A stretch of 64,000 nucleotides of DNA, taken from contig CM067306.1 in the NCBI GenBank assembly GCA_034231615.1, positions 43,530,094 through 43,594,093 of the forward strand. The letters are read 5' to 3'. The notes beneath the pieces were generated by a model. That model saw only the letters and a list, made by a program, of their open reading frames with translations. It made no database searches and was not told the DNA's origin. The number at the start of each line of letters is the position of its first letter. Position 1 is the first letter of the stretch. The stretch comes from Meghimatium bilineatum (lineage: Eukaryota > Mollusca > Gastropoda > Stylommatophora > Philomycidae). A program made the position numbers and the translations under genes. This document shows, one piece after another, positions 10,682 through 20,945 of the stretch.

Positions 10682-11762
10682 AATGTTATTTTGTACTGAG
10701 TCATCTGTATATGCATGTGTCCATATATCCTATATGTATGCTTTCTTTATGTGATTCCTAACTGCCTCTTTTAGCACTTGTATATTAGTTTCTGGTTTCC
10801 AAATAATGCTTGGTAAGTGTTCATATTCTTGGGAGTGCTTTCCTGTCCCATGTTGGGTATGTGCTAATGGTGTTTAGTTATTTTAGGTTTTGTAGATCTA
10901 TATCTGTGAGTGATTTCTGAAGCTGTTTAGTGGAGTGCTGGAAGCAACCTCTTTTGAGTCGCTCTTTTGTAGGTCTTCTTAGACTTTGGTTTATTTGACG
11001 ATTCTCCGAACATTTGAACTTTGCATACTGTGTGAGGGTATTTTTAATTTTTTTATTTTTCACGGAAGGAAAACCTGTGAATGTTTTCATTTTGTAATTG
11101 GTGTAGTATTCATACCTCCTGTTATAATTCTGAGATTACAGTTTTCTATCCTTGAGATCATTTGAGTGTTACTCTTGACTTAAATTTTATTTTGGAAAAC
11201 CGACTGTTTGTGTAGCGCAGTAAAATGTCCCTTTCTATCTAGATGTTTGTGGTACACAGTCTCAGACACAGGTATACTGATTCCTGCCAATAACTTAAAT
11301 TTAGCTGTCTTTGGTATTTGCAATCAACAGTAGACTCCCTACTTATAAATTACTAACAAGAAACATTGCAGCGGTACACCACACAATTAATAACTTGTCC
11401 AACCAATGTCGCGTCATCCACTACAGATTTATCCTCACGTTTCCATTTTGAGAAAGGGACTGTTTGGTTTCCCGGTTAATGTTTAGTGGTTTACGAAACG
11501 AAGTAATATCCCACAGATGTTCAGTCGTGTACCCAGTGGAATGATTTCCTCACTCGTATTCCAGAAAGGTCATCAGTCGCATTGTCCACTCTCAATATCC
11601 GATCTTATTGAACATCAGCATCTCATTCTATTATTTCTATCTCCACTAATTTCTAGTTAAACGTCTTTGAAAATATCTGTAGAAATGGTAAATCGCTTTG
11701 AATTGCAAGCTAAAAATAGCGTCGCCATATCTGAGTCTAAAGTGAAGATTAAATTCTTGTGA
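10682..11762. other. no secure feature; possible LINE tail on minus strand
   Basis: Unique sequence. A minus-strand frame at 10878-11090 contains RRPTKERLKRGCFQHSTKQL, loosely like the basic C-terminal end of RT proteins (GRPK.R.KD), but the match is too weak to call. Confidence 0.3.
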
Positions 11763-12165
11763 ACAATCCACCCTCTGCGTAACGTGTCTTCAACATACTA
11801 ACAATCCACCCTCTGTGGAACATGTCTTCAACATACTGACAATCCACCCTCTGTGGAACATGTCTTCAAACAGTCTGACAATCCACCCTCTGTGGAACAT
11901 GTCTTCAACAGTCTGACAATCCACCCTCTGTGGAACATGTCTTCAACATACTGACAATCCACCCTCTGTGGAACATGTCTTCAAACAGTCTGACAATCCA
12001 CCCTCTGTGGAACATGTCTTCAACAGTCTGACAATCCACCCTCTGTGGAACATGTCTTCAACAGTCTGACAATCCACCCTCTGTGGAACATGTCTTCAAC
12101 ATACTAACAATCCACCCTCTGTGAAACATGTCTTCAACATACTGACAATCCACCCTTTGAGTAGA
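11763..12165. repeat. ~37-38-bp tandem array, about 10.5 units
   Basis: Core CAATCCACCCTCTGTGGAAC then ATGTCTTCAACA; the spacer alternates between TACTGA and GTCTGA types, giving two unit classes. Confidence 0.97.
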
Positions 12166-13299
12166 ATACTTTCACAACATTGCGTAATCTGAGAGTTGGT
12201 GTCACGTGGGTTTGAAAGAAAGCACTGGAGGAACTCTTATCCAACATGCCCCTAGAAAACATTATTCTAGAAATTCCTGGGGATTTAAACAAATAAATAA
12301 ACTATGGCCAGTGACATTTCAAAACAGCCAATATTGATAAATTCTCCTTATTGCAATCTTGGTATGATGACATAAGTGGACACAATATTACCCAGAAAAG
12401 AGCATTCTCAGTTTGAATTATAATCAATTATTACAATATCATGCCTTTATTTGGAATTTTATTGCCATTAATTGAGAATTATTCAGTGTAGAGAAACACT
12501 GCAACACAGACATGGCAAATTAGTTATGCCGACTGTTATTTTTACCGATGTCATTTGCAGTTAAAGGTCACATTCTGTATCGCTTACGCTAGACCTGCTT
12601 TCTCAAGAACTGTAACGAATAATGCATACATGAGTGCTTCAAGTCGTTGAAGATCGATTTCTGATCATTGCTTCGATTAGAGCTTTGATCTGTTCGCTTT
12701 AGGTGTTGCTTATTTCATCCTTTATCTTTGCAATTTCGTAATTTAAAAAAATCACTTTTACTCGAGTTATCAATGATTAAGCAATAAGCAATAGTTTTTG
12801 TTCAGGTTTCTTTTTATCCAATTTTGGAAAGGACTTTTTGAGCATAGACCATTGCTGGCACAATTATTTCATGTATGGGTTTCTCCAAAGCTCTGTTTTA
12901 TACATATAATAATCAACACTCAGTGGTTTGCAATGCGCTGAGAAATCTCTCTCAGAGCGGTTAAAATCTATGGGTTTTGTGACTAGGTGACGTCTACTAA
13001 AGGTGACTGAGGGCAAGTGAAACGATTCAGCATGTGATTTTGAAACAGATAATTGAGACTGGAGGGAGGCGAAGTAGGTAATGAAGATTGGAAAGATTTT
13101 TTTGGAAAAAGCAAGGAAGAACATACTTGTATATTAAATGATCATTTGAAGGCAAAGCTAGTGAAACGTGCTATAACAATAAAAGATGATAGTGGCATTT
13201 CCACTTCTGCTTCGATTAATATATATATATATATTTCATAGAATATATTTCAGGGCAATATATTTTATAGAGTTGATACATGAGTGCCAGTGCATACCT
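12166..13299. other. no recognised feature
   Basis: About 1.1 kb of unique AT-rich sequence with a short TA run near 13217. Short ORFs lack motifs. Confidence 0.45.
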
Positions 13300-14125
13300 T
13301 TTTAGAGTGAGTTCTGACATAGACCACCCACTACACACCTAGCTCCCTCTTGTGTAGGGAATCAGGCTCAAGAGAGGCAAATCGTGGATGGGTCGGGCCG
13401 AGGATACCGTTAAACACATCTGCTCCCCACAAGACGCTCCTGGCGAGGAATGGATACCAAATCTACGTTCTTTCAAGAGGCAGTCAAGACCGTTATTACA
13501 CTAAACAGAGAGTGCAGGAAACACAGTGACGTAAGCGTGGATGCTGAGGTCAAGGCACTAATATGAGAGAATGCCGATGATTCAGATGTTGTGATTTACA
13601 CGGACGGGTCGGTCATTCTTCACCAGCGATTCACATGGGCCTATACTGTCAGATCAAAAGGGAAAACAGTACATGGAGCCAGTGGTGCCTTTACCGCAAT
13701 AACGAGCAGTCTAAATATGGAAGTGTTCGCCGTAACGCAGGCAATTTATCGGCTGAAATCGCACACCTATTCCCATGCATGTATACTAAGTGATTCACTG
13801 AATATGATTCAGAAAGTCAAAACAGGTGATGTACGTAGGGAATGGGCGAAGTCATTGGAGAGAGCTCAAATGCGGGCATCACTACGAAAAGTCCTCGAAA
13901 AGTCCTCACGATCAGAGGATTTTGAGATGAATAAGCATGAGTCAAAATCAAGAATTCAAGAATTGGGAGAGAGGTTGAATTTGACCCGATGACAAAGTAT
14001 TCAAAAAGAGTAGTAAACCAACAAATAACCGGAACAATCAGCCGTTTTACCCTAAGAGATTTATGAAGCGGAGATCGGAGCACCAATGGACGTTTCAGGT
14101 GTGCGAAGATGATAATCAACATACC
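13300..14125 (+). pseudogene. LINE-D RNase H region, frameshifted
   Basis: The plus strand, over several frames, reads EWIPNLRSFKR..KTVITLNRECRKHSD, a stop, then the clear RNase H start IYTDGSV (first catalytic Asp), SGAFTAITSSLNMEVFAV (Glu) and ACILSDSLNMI (second Asp) with REWAKSLE. After a rearranged stretch, VVNQQITGTISRFTLRDL marks the C-terminal end. This is the RNase H plus C-terminus of an I-group-like LINE widespread in molluscs. The endonuclease and RT are missing, and at least two frameshifts and one internal loss make it non-functional. The 133-codon ORF at 13591-13992 is its longest open part. Confidence 0.8.
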
Positions 14126-14214
14126 TAATACCTATCACCTAATTATCATAACTTTAGCGTCATTCGTTCACTTGGAATCTGATATTTCTGTTCAATAAAC
14201 ATAGACAATAAACA

Positions 14215-14400
14215 TTTTTACAACGTAATGAACACACATACACAAGCCTACGCACACGAACACTAACCAATACAACTGTGTACACATAGACAAGGTACAT
14301 CAGACTACCTGCATACACAGGTTACATCAGACGTCATACACGAACAAGTCACATCAGATATCACACATACACACACAAGCTACATCAGACTTCATATATG
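14215..14400. repeat. degenerate CA-rich minisatellite
   Basis: Repeats of ACATCAGAC with CACACATACAC or CATACAC spacers, roughly 30 bases apart. Confidence 0.6.
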
Positions 14401-15039
14401 TTCTGTAGAGCCCTCTCCCATATATTTCATCAAAGGAGAATGTAGTTTTAGGATGTCCGCAGAACATAAAATCACGACTTCATACAATACATGTAACATT
14501 GACCTGCCGATATAACAAAGACTACATAAAAACAGCCTGAAAAAGAGTCCATGAAAAAAACAATACACATTAGACGAACTGCCAGGAAATTCATATTACC
14601 AAAACAATATTGCCAATGTGCTATCGAATGACAAATCAGGAATAATTCCACTGAAGCCAAATGAACCGTTTCGTCATTCTGATAATCTACAAGATCGATG
14701 CCATATCGTCTGACCATATTGCACCACGTCATGTGTCCTGTTTGATTGAAAATTATTCATGATGTTGTTTCAGCCAATCAAATGATTTGCTTGTCTCCAC
14801 GTGACCGTACTGATTGTGAGCTACATTATACTTCAATGTTGCATTCTGCATTTATCAACATAATATAAATTTGCTATGTGAAAACAATATACATTATGTT
14901 AAAGCAGGACAAGAACCTCTAGAAAGGAACAGAAGAACGGTGAAAACAATCTTGAAACTTATTTATTGAGGAAGCACACCCGTATATCCAGGTGGAGGAG
15001 ATTGTTGTAGGTCTGATATCATCAATCCACAGGAAAACA
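14401..15039. other. no recognised feature
   Basis: Unique sequence leading into the 34-bp array. Confidence 0.4.
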
Positions 15040-15704
15040 AAAGATATCACTTAGCAGTGCACAACTGGTACACTCAGATATCACTTAATAGTGCACAACT
15101 GGTACACTCAGATATCATTTAATAGTGCACAACTGGTACACTCAGATATCACTTAATAGTGCACAACTGGTACACTCAGATATCATTTAACAGTGCACAA
15201 CTGGTACACTCAGATATCACTTAATAGTGCACAACTGGTACACTCAGATATCATTTAACAGTGCACAACTGGTACACTCAGATATCACTTAATAGTGCAC
15301 AACTGGTACGCTCAGATATCATTTAATAGTGCACAACTGGTACACTCAGATATCACTTAATAGTGCACAACTGGTACACTCAGATATCATTTAATAGTGC
15401 ACAACTGGTACACTCAGATATCACTTAATAGTGCACAACTGGTACACTCAGATATCATTTAACAGTGCACAACTGGTACACTCAGATATCACTTAATAGT
15501 GTACAACTGGTACACTCAGATATCATTTAATAGTGCACAACTGGTACACTCAGATATCATTTAATAGTGCACAACTGGTACACTCAGATATCATTTAATA
15601 GTGCACAACTGGTACACTCAGATATCATTTAATAGTGCACAACTGGTACACTCAGATATCATTTAATAGTGCACAACTGGTACACTCAGATATCACTTAA
15701 AAGT
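15040..15704 (+). repeat. 34-bp satellite array with alternating unit types, about 19.5 units
   Basis: Unit contains AGATATCACTTAATAGTGCA then CAACTGGTACACTC. Units alternate between a CACTTAA and a CATTTAA version through most of the array (a 68-bp dimer); near the 3' end five CATTTAA units follow each other. The same satellite occurs inverted at 16483-16640. Confidence 0.98.
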
Positions 15705-16142
15705 GTAGTCATAGTTATCTATCACGGCAACTCAAAGTTATCTATTACGTTAATGCATAGCTATCTATTACCTCAACTCATAGCTCTCTATTACGTTTAC
15801 TCATAGCTATATGTCAACTTATAGCTATCTATTACGTCAACTCATAGTTATCTATTACGTCACTCATAGCTCTCAATTACGTCAACTTATAGCTATTTAT
15901 TACGTCAACTTATAGTTGTCTATTACGTCATCTCATAGTTATCTATTACGTCAACTCATAGCTATCTGTCAATTCATAGCTATCTATTAAGTCAACTCAA
16001 AGTTATCTATTACGTCAACTCATAGTTATCTATTACGTCAACTTAAACTTATAGTTATCTATTACGTCAATTGATATTTATCTATTACGTCAACTGATAG
16101 TTAACTATTACGTAAGCTCATAGTTGTCTATTACGTCAGCTA
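15705..16142 (+). repeat. ~23-bp satellite array, about 18 units
   Basis: Core ATAGTTATCTATTACGTCAA with variable TCATAGC/TTATAGC spacers and some short units. It abuts the 34-bp array directly. Inverted copies lie at 16650-16745. Confidence 0.95.
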
Positions 16143-16482
16143 ATGTTATTTTTGTGTGTAATAAATATAATGAATAGTTCTCGGCAGACATTTGCGCAGA
16201 AAATTATTTCAGTTTAATTTTCTTCGGTCAAATCACTAAGTAGATGGCATTCGTTAGTCTATGTTATCTTCGTGCTCTGTCCTTGGTTTTAAATGACACA
16301 TAGAGGATCTGCCATGACATTAAGTTGATATTGTTGTAAGGAAGTTGGTTCTTAGTGCTTGATATTGGGGGGGGGGGGTGGGGGGCAGTGACTACTTGAA
16401 TAAACTTCTTTCTTCAGTTGTTGGGGAGTTTTTGATTACCTTATGTCGAGCTATTCATACAGAGGAATGAGGTGAGCACTTT
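16143..16482. other. spacer between satellites and their inverted copies; poly-G run
   Basis: Unique sequence containing a G-rich run at ~16368-16386 broken by one T. No coding similarity seen. Confidence 0.5.
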
Positions 16483-16640
16483 TAAGTACAAGTTGTACAC
16501 TGTTAAGTAATATCTGTGTGTACAAGTTGTACACTGTTAAGTAATATCTGTGTGTACAAGTTGTACACTGTTAAGTAATATCTGTGTGTACTAATTGTAC
16601 ACTGTTAAGTGATATCTGTGTGTACTAATTGTACACTACT
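16483..16640 (-). repeat. 34-bp satellite, inverted copy, ~4.5 units
   Basis: Units read TACAAGTTGTACACTGTTAA then GTAATATCTGTGTG, the reverse complement of the array at 15040-15704 with drift. Confidence 0.9.
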
Positions 16641-16649
16641 AAATAATAG

Positions 16650-16745
16650 ATAACATTTCCTAATAGATAGCTATTCTTTGACGTAATAGATAACTATGAG
16701 TTGACGTAAGAGATATCTATTAGTTGACGTAATATATATGACTAC
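16650..16745 (-). repeat. 23-bp satellite, inverted copy, ~3-4 units
   Basis: TAATAGATAACTATGAGTTG then ACGTAA is the reverse complement of the 15705-16142 unit. It follows, rather than precedes, the inverted 34-bp block. Confidence 0.88.
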
Positions 16746-16835
16746 AATGTCGTATAATACACGATTCTTGTGCGTATATTCTCGAACTCTTGCATATTTC
16801 ATGATATAGTTCAGCAAGCGTATTGCTGCATTTGA

Positions 16836-16985
16836 TTTTGAATTGACACATCCGACTTAAGTATGGGTTATGGATCACTATTATCATCTCTATGGTGGTA
16901 CTGCAAATTATCCCAGTAAAACCTCCTTAGTCACCACTTACGATATGCATGCCAGGACACAGTATCACTATTATTTGCCCCAATT
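16836..16985 (-). repeat. SINE-X, old divergent copy
   Basis: ACACATCCGACTTAAGTATG, then GGTTATGGATCACTA, then TTAGTCACCACTTACGAT and ATGCATG follow the order of the 33745-34026 copy. The ORFs across it have no meaning. Confidence 0.6.
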
Positions 16986-17600
16986 CACTGCCCACCATAA
17001 CTCGATCTACGACTGGTACCCACACAGAGATTACTTTTATAACATATATGACACTGTTCTCATATTACATACATTACATGACATATTGTAGATGTCCTTC
17101 AATCATAGAAATTCTATTTCCTTACAAATGCCAGTCTACGTTTTTGTACAAAATAAGCAAAAACTGCCATCATTATTCTCTCACATTTTATTGCAACATA
17201 TTCTGAATGGCTAGTGTATTAGCAAATGAAAGTACACCTACTTGAGCTATTGGCATATTTATGCCTTGCTCTCTAAAATCACCCTCACAGCTATAACTGA
17301 GGCACAGCACATGTGAACATTCTCTTCCCATATCTGCCTTTACATTTTTATACACTTTTCTTTTCGTCAGGGAATCTCTGTTTTATTTGCATCAATTATC
17401 AAAATGGCTTTTAAGCAAACCGGTTTCTCTGTTGCATTTAGAGTTAATACCATCAGATCAACTATTGGTATCTCTCACATACAGCCATCTATAGGATCGA
17501 TGCGTTCATCGTTGAAATATCATTGGCTTTCAACACTGTCTCAAGTGTAATGGACAATTGATTTTGTTTATCCTTAATGGCCGCTACAATTTAGCAGAAC
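16986..17600. other. no recognised feature
   Basis: Unique, non-repetitive sequence upstream of the island described next. Confidence 0.4.
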
Positions 17601-18139
17601 ATTGGGCAGTTTCTCGTGCGAACTCCCATTCTGAATCGCTCGCACCTCAAAACCAGTTACGTGTCCATTTTCCCTCAACTGGCAGCGTTACGTTAATTAG
17701 GTAGAGGGGAGAGATGCACGTGAAACGGTCTTGCTTCAACCGTCCACGCTGGTCTGAAATCTGGGACATGGAGGCAGTTGCTATCTAAGCTCGCGCGCGG
17801 TTTCATTGCTACTAAAACACTTAGTTGTTAGCAACAGGACTGAGAAGAATACACAATAATTGATACAATTGTCATTAATATGTGTGTAGAAGTGCATCTG
17901 TTACATGAGAATTCATTGTGTGGACACGTTCTGTGTGAAATTAATTGACATAGTTTCTTGTACTTGTTAAATCCGAGGGACAGATAACATTAGTTTATGT
18001 AAGTCTATATGTTGTTTATATGAGTTCTGTATGGGTTGTGTGCGTGATCTGTGTGGACTAGAGTGCACATGTAGCCTCTTGCTGTCCGGCTGTGTGTAGT
18101 GGAATAGTGTTTAAGTTTTTACGAAGATAGAGAGGGGGG
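17600..18139 (+). promoter_or_regulatory. possible promoter / 5' UTR of a host gene
   Basis: A repeat-free stretch with more GC and CpG than its neighbours (for example CTCGCGCGCGG at ~17791), directly upstream of a candidate first coding exon. No TATA box or initiator is claimed. This is inferred from composition and position only. Confidence 0.25.
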
Positions 18140-18198
18140 ATGCATGTGTTTTCATGGATACCTAGACGATTTAACCTTGAACCTGAAAAACATTACAG
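18140..18198 (+). CDS. candidate first coding exon (19 codons + 2 nt)
   Basis: ATG at 18140 is preceded in frame by TAG 9 bases upstream, and the frame runs MHVFSWIPRRFNLEPEKHY up to CAG|GTAAGAAT at 18198/18199, a near-perfect splice donor. The segment lies in a repeat-poor island. No continuation exon was found in the window, and the peptide matches no family I can name, so it may be chance. If real, the phase-2 junction leaves two bases of the next codon. Confidence 0.3.
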
Positions 18199-18291
18199 GT
18201 AAGAATAGTTCAAGAAAATATGGAACAACAATTTTAAAAATATGGTCATGATACAATTTTTTTTAAACTGTCGCTAAAGAAGTTATCGACA

Positions 18292-18463
18292 CACAGAAAT
18301 AATGAAAATAAAGTAAATCAAAAGAAGTTATCAACACAGGAAAATATGAAAAAAGTTAATACAAGGGTAATATGAACATTAGAAAATCAGTACGTATTCT
18401 AATTTCATAGATTAATCAATATCAAACAGTAATAATCTGTGGAATTAAAGGTAGACTTTACAC
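18292..18463 (+). repeat. 172-bp segment, source copy of a near-identical duplicate
   Basis: ACACAGAAATAATGAAAATA through AATTAAAGGTAGACTTT recurs at 20431-20602 with only a few mismatches. Here the segment continues upstream into a small tandem of AAGAAGTTATC-type units (from ~18276), which the other copy lacks; this suggests 18292 is the donor. Confidence 0.92.
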
Positions 18464-18830
18464 ATCAGCATAGCGCTGCAGGTGTGTAAGGAATATCATA
18501 CCTCACACAAAACCTTTGTGGAATATACAGCCAGGTTCATTTTCATTGGAATTAATCTTTCAAAAGTGAAACTGCATTACTTTCTTGTTTTCATTGGTCA
18601 CTTTTTGTATACCTTGTGTAGGCGATCAAAATCACTGGTAAGTCCAACAGCATCGCTTTTGAAGGGTTAAACCCAAATAGTCCATAGGACTATATGATTC
18701 CGAGAATCTCGCCCGATGTTATGAACATTCAGCTTTCTATATGATACCGATGGTTTCGTCTGATTTTTTGAGCGCCTAAGCCCTTTATGAGGTGAGGAGG
18801 ACCATCGCTCATTTTAGCTGTGTAATATAT
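18464..18830. other. no recognised feature
   Basis: Unique sequence. The short ORF at 18482-18670 has no motif. Confidence 0.4.
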
Positions 18831-19045
18831 GTTTTCCAACCCTTGTGAGGGGATGCCCACATGTGCTGATGTGTAGACAACCCTTGCAGGGGGTACCAAC
18901 TTCTGCTGATGTATAAGCAACACTTACGAGTTTTTATCCACATGTACTGATCTATAGACAACACTTACGAGGGGTGTCCACATGCGATGATGTGTAGACA
19001 ACCCTTTCCAAAGGGTGTCCACTCGAGCTGGTGTGTGTACTCCGA
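18831..19045. repeat. ~43-bp degenerate minisatellite, about 5 units
   Basis: GTGTAGACAACCCTT, then GAGGGG, then TGTCCACATG and CTGATGTGTA recur in order with strong drift. Confidence 0.85.
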
Positions 19046-19075
19046 AAATGGTTGTTTCTATATTTAAAATCACAA

Positions 19076-19818
19076 CCATTGTACGGCACGCCAACTCGCT
19101 ATCAGAACCATTGTACGGCACGCCAACTCGCTATCAGAACCATTGTAAGGCAAGCCATCTCGCTATTAGAACCATTGTACGGCACGCCAACTCGCTATCG
19201 GAACCATTGCAAGACAGGCCAACACGCTATCAGACCAATTGTATGGCAAGCCAACTCGCTATCAGACCAATTCTACGACAAGCGAGCTCGCTAACAGAAT
19301 CATTGTAAGACAAGCCAACTCGCTATCAGACCAATTGTACGGCAAGCCAACTTGCTATCAGAGCAATTCTACGATAAGCCAACTCGCTATCAGACCAATT
19401 GTACGGCAAGCCAACTCGCTATCAGACCAATTGTACGGCAAGCCAACTCGCTATCAGACCAATTGTACGGAAAGCCAACTCGCTATCAGACCAATTGTAC
19501 GGCAAGCAAACTCGCTATCAGAACCATTGTAAGAGAAGCCAACTCGCTATCAGAACCATTCTACTGCACGCCAACTCGCTATCAGAACCATTGTACTGCA
19601 CGCCAACTCGCTATCAGAACCATTGTACTGCACGCCAACTCGCTATCAGAACCATTGTACGGCACGCCAACTCGCTATCAGAACCATTGTACGGCACGCC
19701 AACTCGCTATCAGAACCATTGCACGGCACGCCAACTCGCTATCAGAACCATTGTAAGGCAAGCCATCTCGCTATTAGAACCATTGTACGGCAAGTCAACT
19801 CGCTATCAATATTATTCA
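19076..19818. repeat. 32-bp tandem array, about 23 units
   Basis: Core CCAACTCGCTATCAGAACCA then TTGTACGGCACG. Two main unit types occur in blocks: GAACCATT..CACG at both ends and GACCAATT..CAAG in the middle (~19225-19500). Long plus-strand frames in all three registers are array artefacts because the unit lacks stops. Confidence 0.98.
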
Positions 19819-20334
19819 TGATCGCCCGTGTGTGACCTGTATGAAATAATACAGTGAACATGTAATCTAAACTATAGGTTTAGAATTCATTATCTATGTT
19901 ATTTATCGGGTCGGATTAGTTTTGCTGTCGTGTGATATTTGGCCAAAACAATGTGTAGTCCTTTGGAGTTACAGGTTTTCTGGGGCCCTTGCATATTTTA
20001 CTATTATCTCAAACTTATGGACAAAAAGACATGGATCGGCGGCCCAAGTTTGGCCCATCTGCTATATTTTTTTTCCTCCGCTGGTCATATTCGAAGAATG
20101 GACATTGGTGTTACTTGACGCACATAAGAAAAATGTTAATCGTGAACCTGACTATTCAAACAATGCAGTCTTATGGATTGTGTAAAACTCGCAAACGTAG
20201 CACATCAAATATTTGCTGTCTTTATGTGATTGGGTACACAATACCTGATCATACCATCTATACCCACATATATATGCCAAGTCCGAATACCAGGTGTTTT
20301 CTTTGTATATTACTGCGAATCGACAAAGTCTCCA
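19819..20334. other. no recognised feature
   Basis: About 500 bases of mixed composition with a few GC-rich patches (GGATCGGCGGCCC); no motif that I can assign. An ancient element is possible. Confidence 0.35.
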
Positions 20335-20945
20335 AGTGATGTTACTGAGATTTGACAACTTCACCAAGCATTGCATATTGCTGAGAGTTGACAACTACTC
20401 CAGGCATTGAATATTACTGCGGATTGACTACACAGAAATAATGAAAATAAAGTAAATCAAAAGAAGTTATCAACACAGGAAAATATGAACAAAGTGAATA
20501 CAAGGGTAATATGAACATTAGAAAATCAGTACGTATTCTAATTTCATAGATTAATCAATATCAAACAGTAATAATCTGTGGAATTAAAGGTAGACTTTGT
20601 TTCATACTAGTTCGAGTTGACAACGTCGCATGTGCTTTGCATACTATTGCGAGTAGACAACTTCTCCAAGAGTTGCACACTACCGTGTGTAGCCAACTTC
20701 ACCAAGCATTGCATATCACTGAAGGTTGAAAATTTCTCCACGAGGTGCATATGTCTGAGATGTGATAACTACAGTTGAGAACTTCTACTAGTAGTGGCTA
20801 TTACTGTGGGTTGACACATTCTTCAAGTATTATATATTACAGTAAGTTAACAACTTATCCAAGCGTTGCATATTACTGAGAGTTGACAACCGCTCCTACC
20901 ATTGCATATTACTGAAAGTTCACAATTTCTCTAAATGTTGCATAT
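20335..20945. repeat. ~37-bp minisatellite, left part
   Basis: Core GTTGACAACTTCTCCAAG then TTGCATATTACTG, degenerate. It is interrupted at 20431-20602 by the copied 172-bp segment, ends at the LINE-D insertion (20946), and resumes at 22435-22640. Confidence 0.9.
20431..20602 (+). repeat. 172-bp segment copied from 18292-18463
   Basis: Near-identical to 18292-18463, same orientation, inside the 37-bp minisatellite. Its edges show no target duplication or tail, only short shared bases (GAC..ACACAG), so a templated repair insertion fits better than transposition. Confidence 0.9.

Noticed and set aside
10237-10754. Three overlapping ~145-codon histidine/tyrosine/cysteine-rich ORFs
   Set aside because: All three frames of the 20-bp array are open because the unit has no stop and the period is not a multiple of three; the encoded 20-residue cycle is identical in each frame.
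19015-19835. Repeat-protein ORFs over the 32-bp array; also considered as a CRISPR array
   Set aside because: Units abut without unique spacers, so not CRISPR; open frames in all registers show the ORFs are not selected.
20431-20602. Transposable element with two copies
   Set aside because: No tail, terminal repeats or target duplication; the source copy continues into a local tandem, so a copied segment is more likely.
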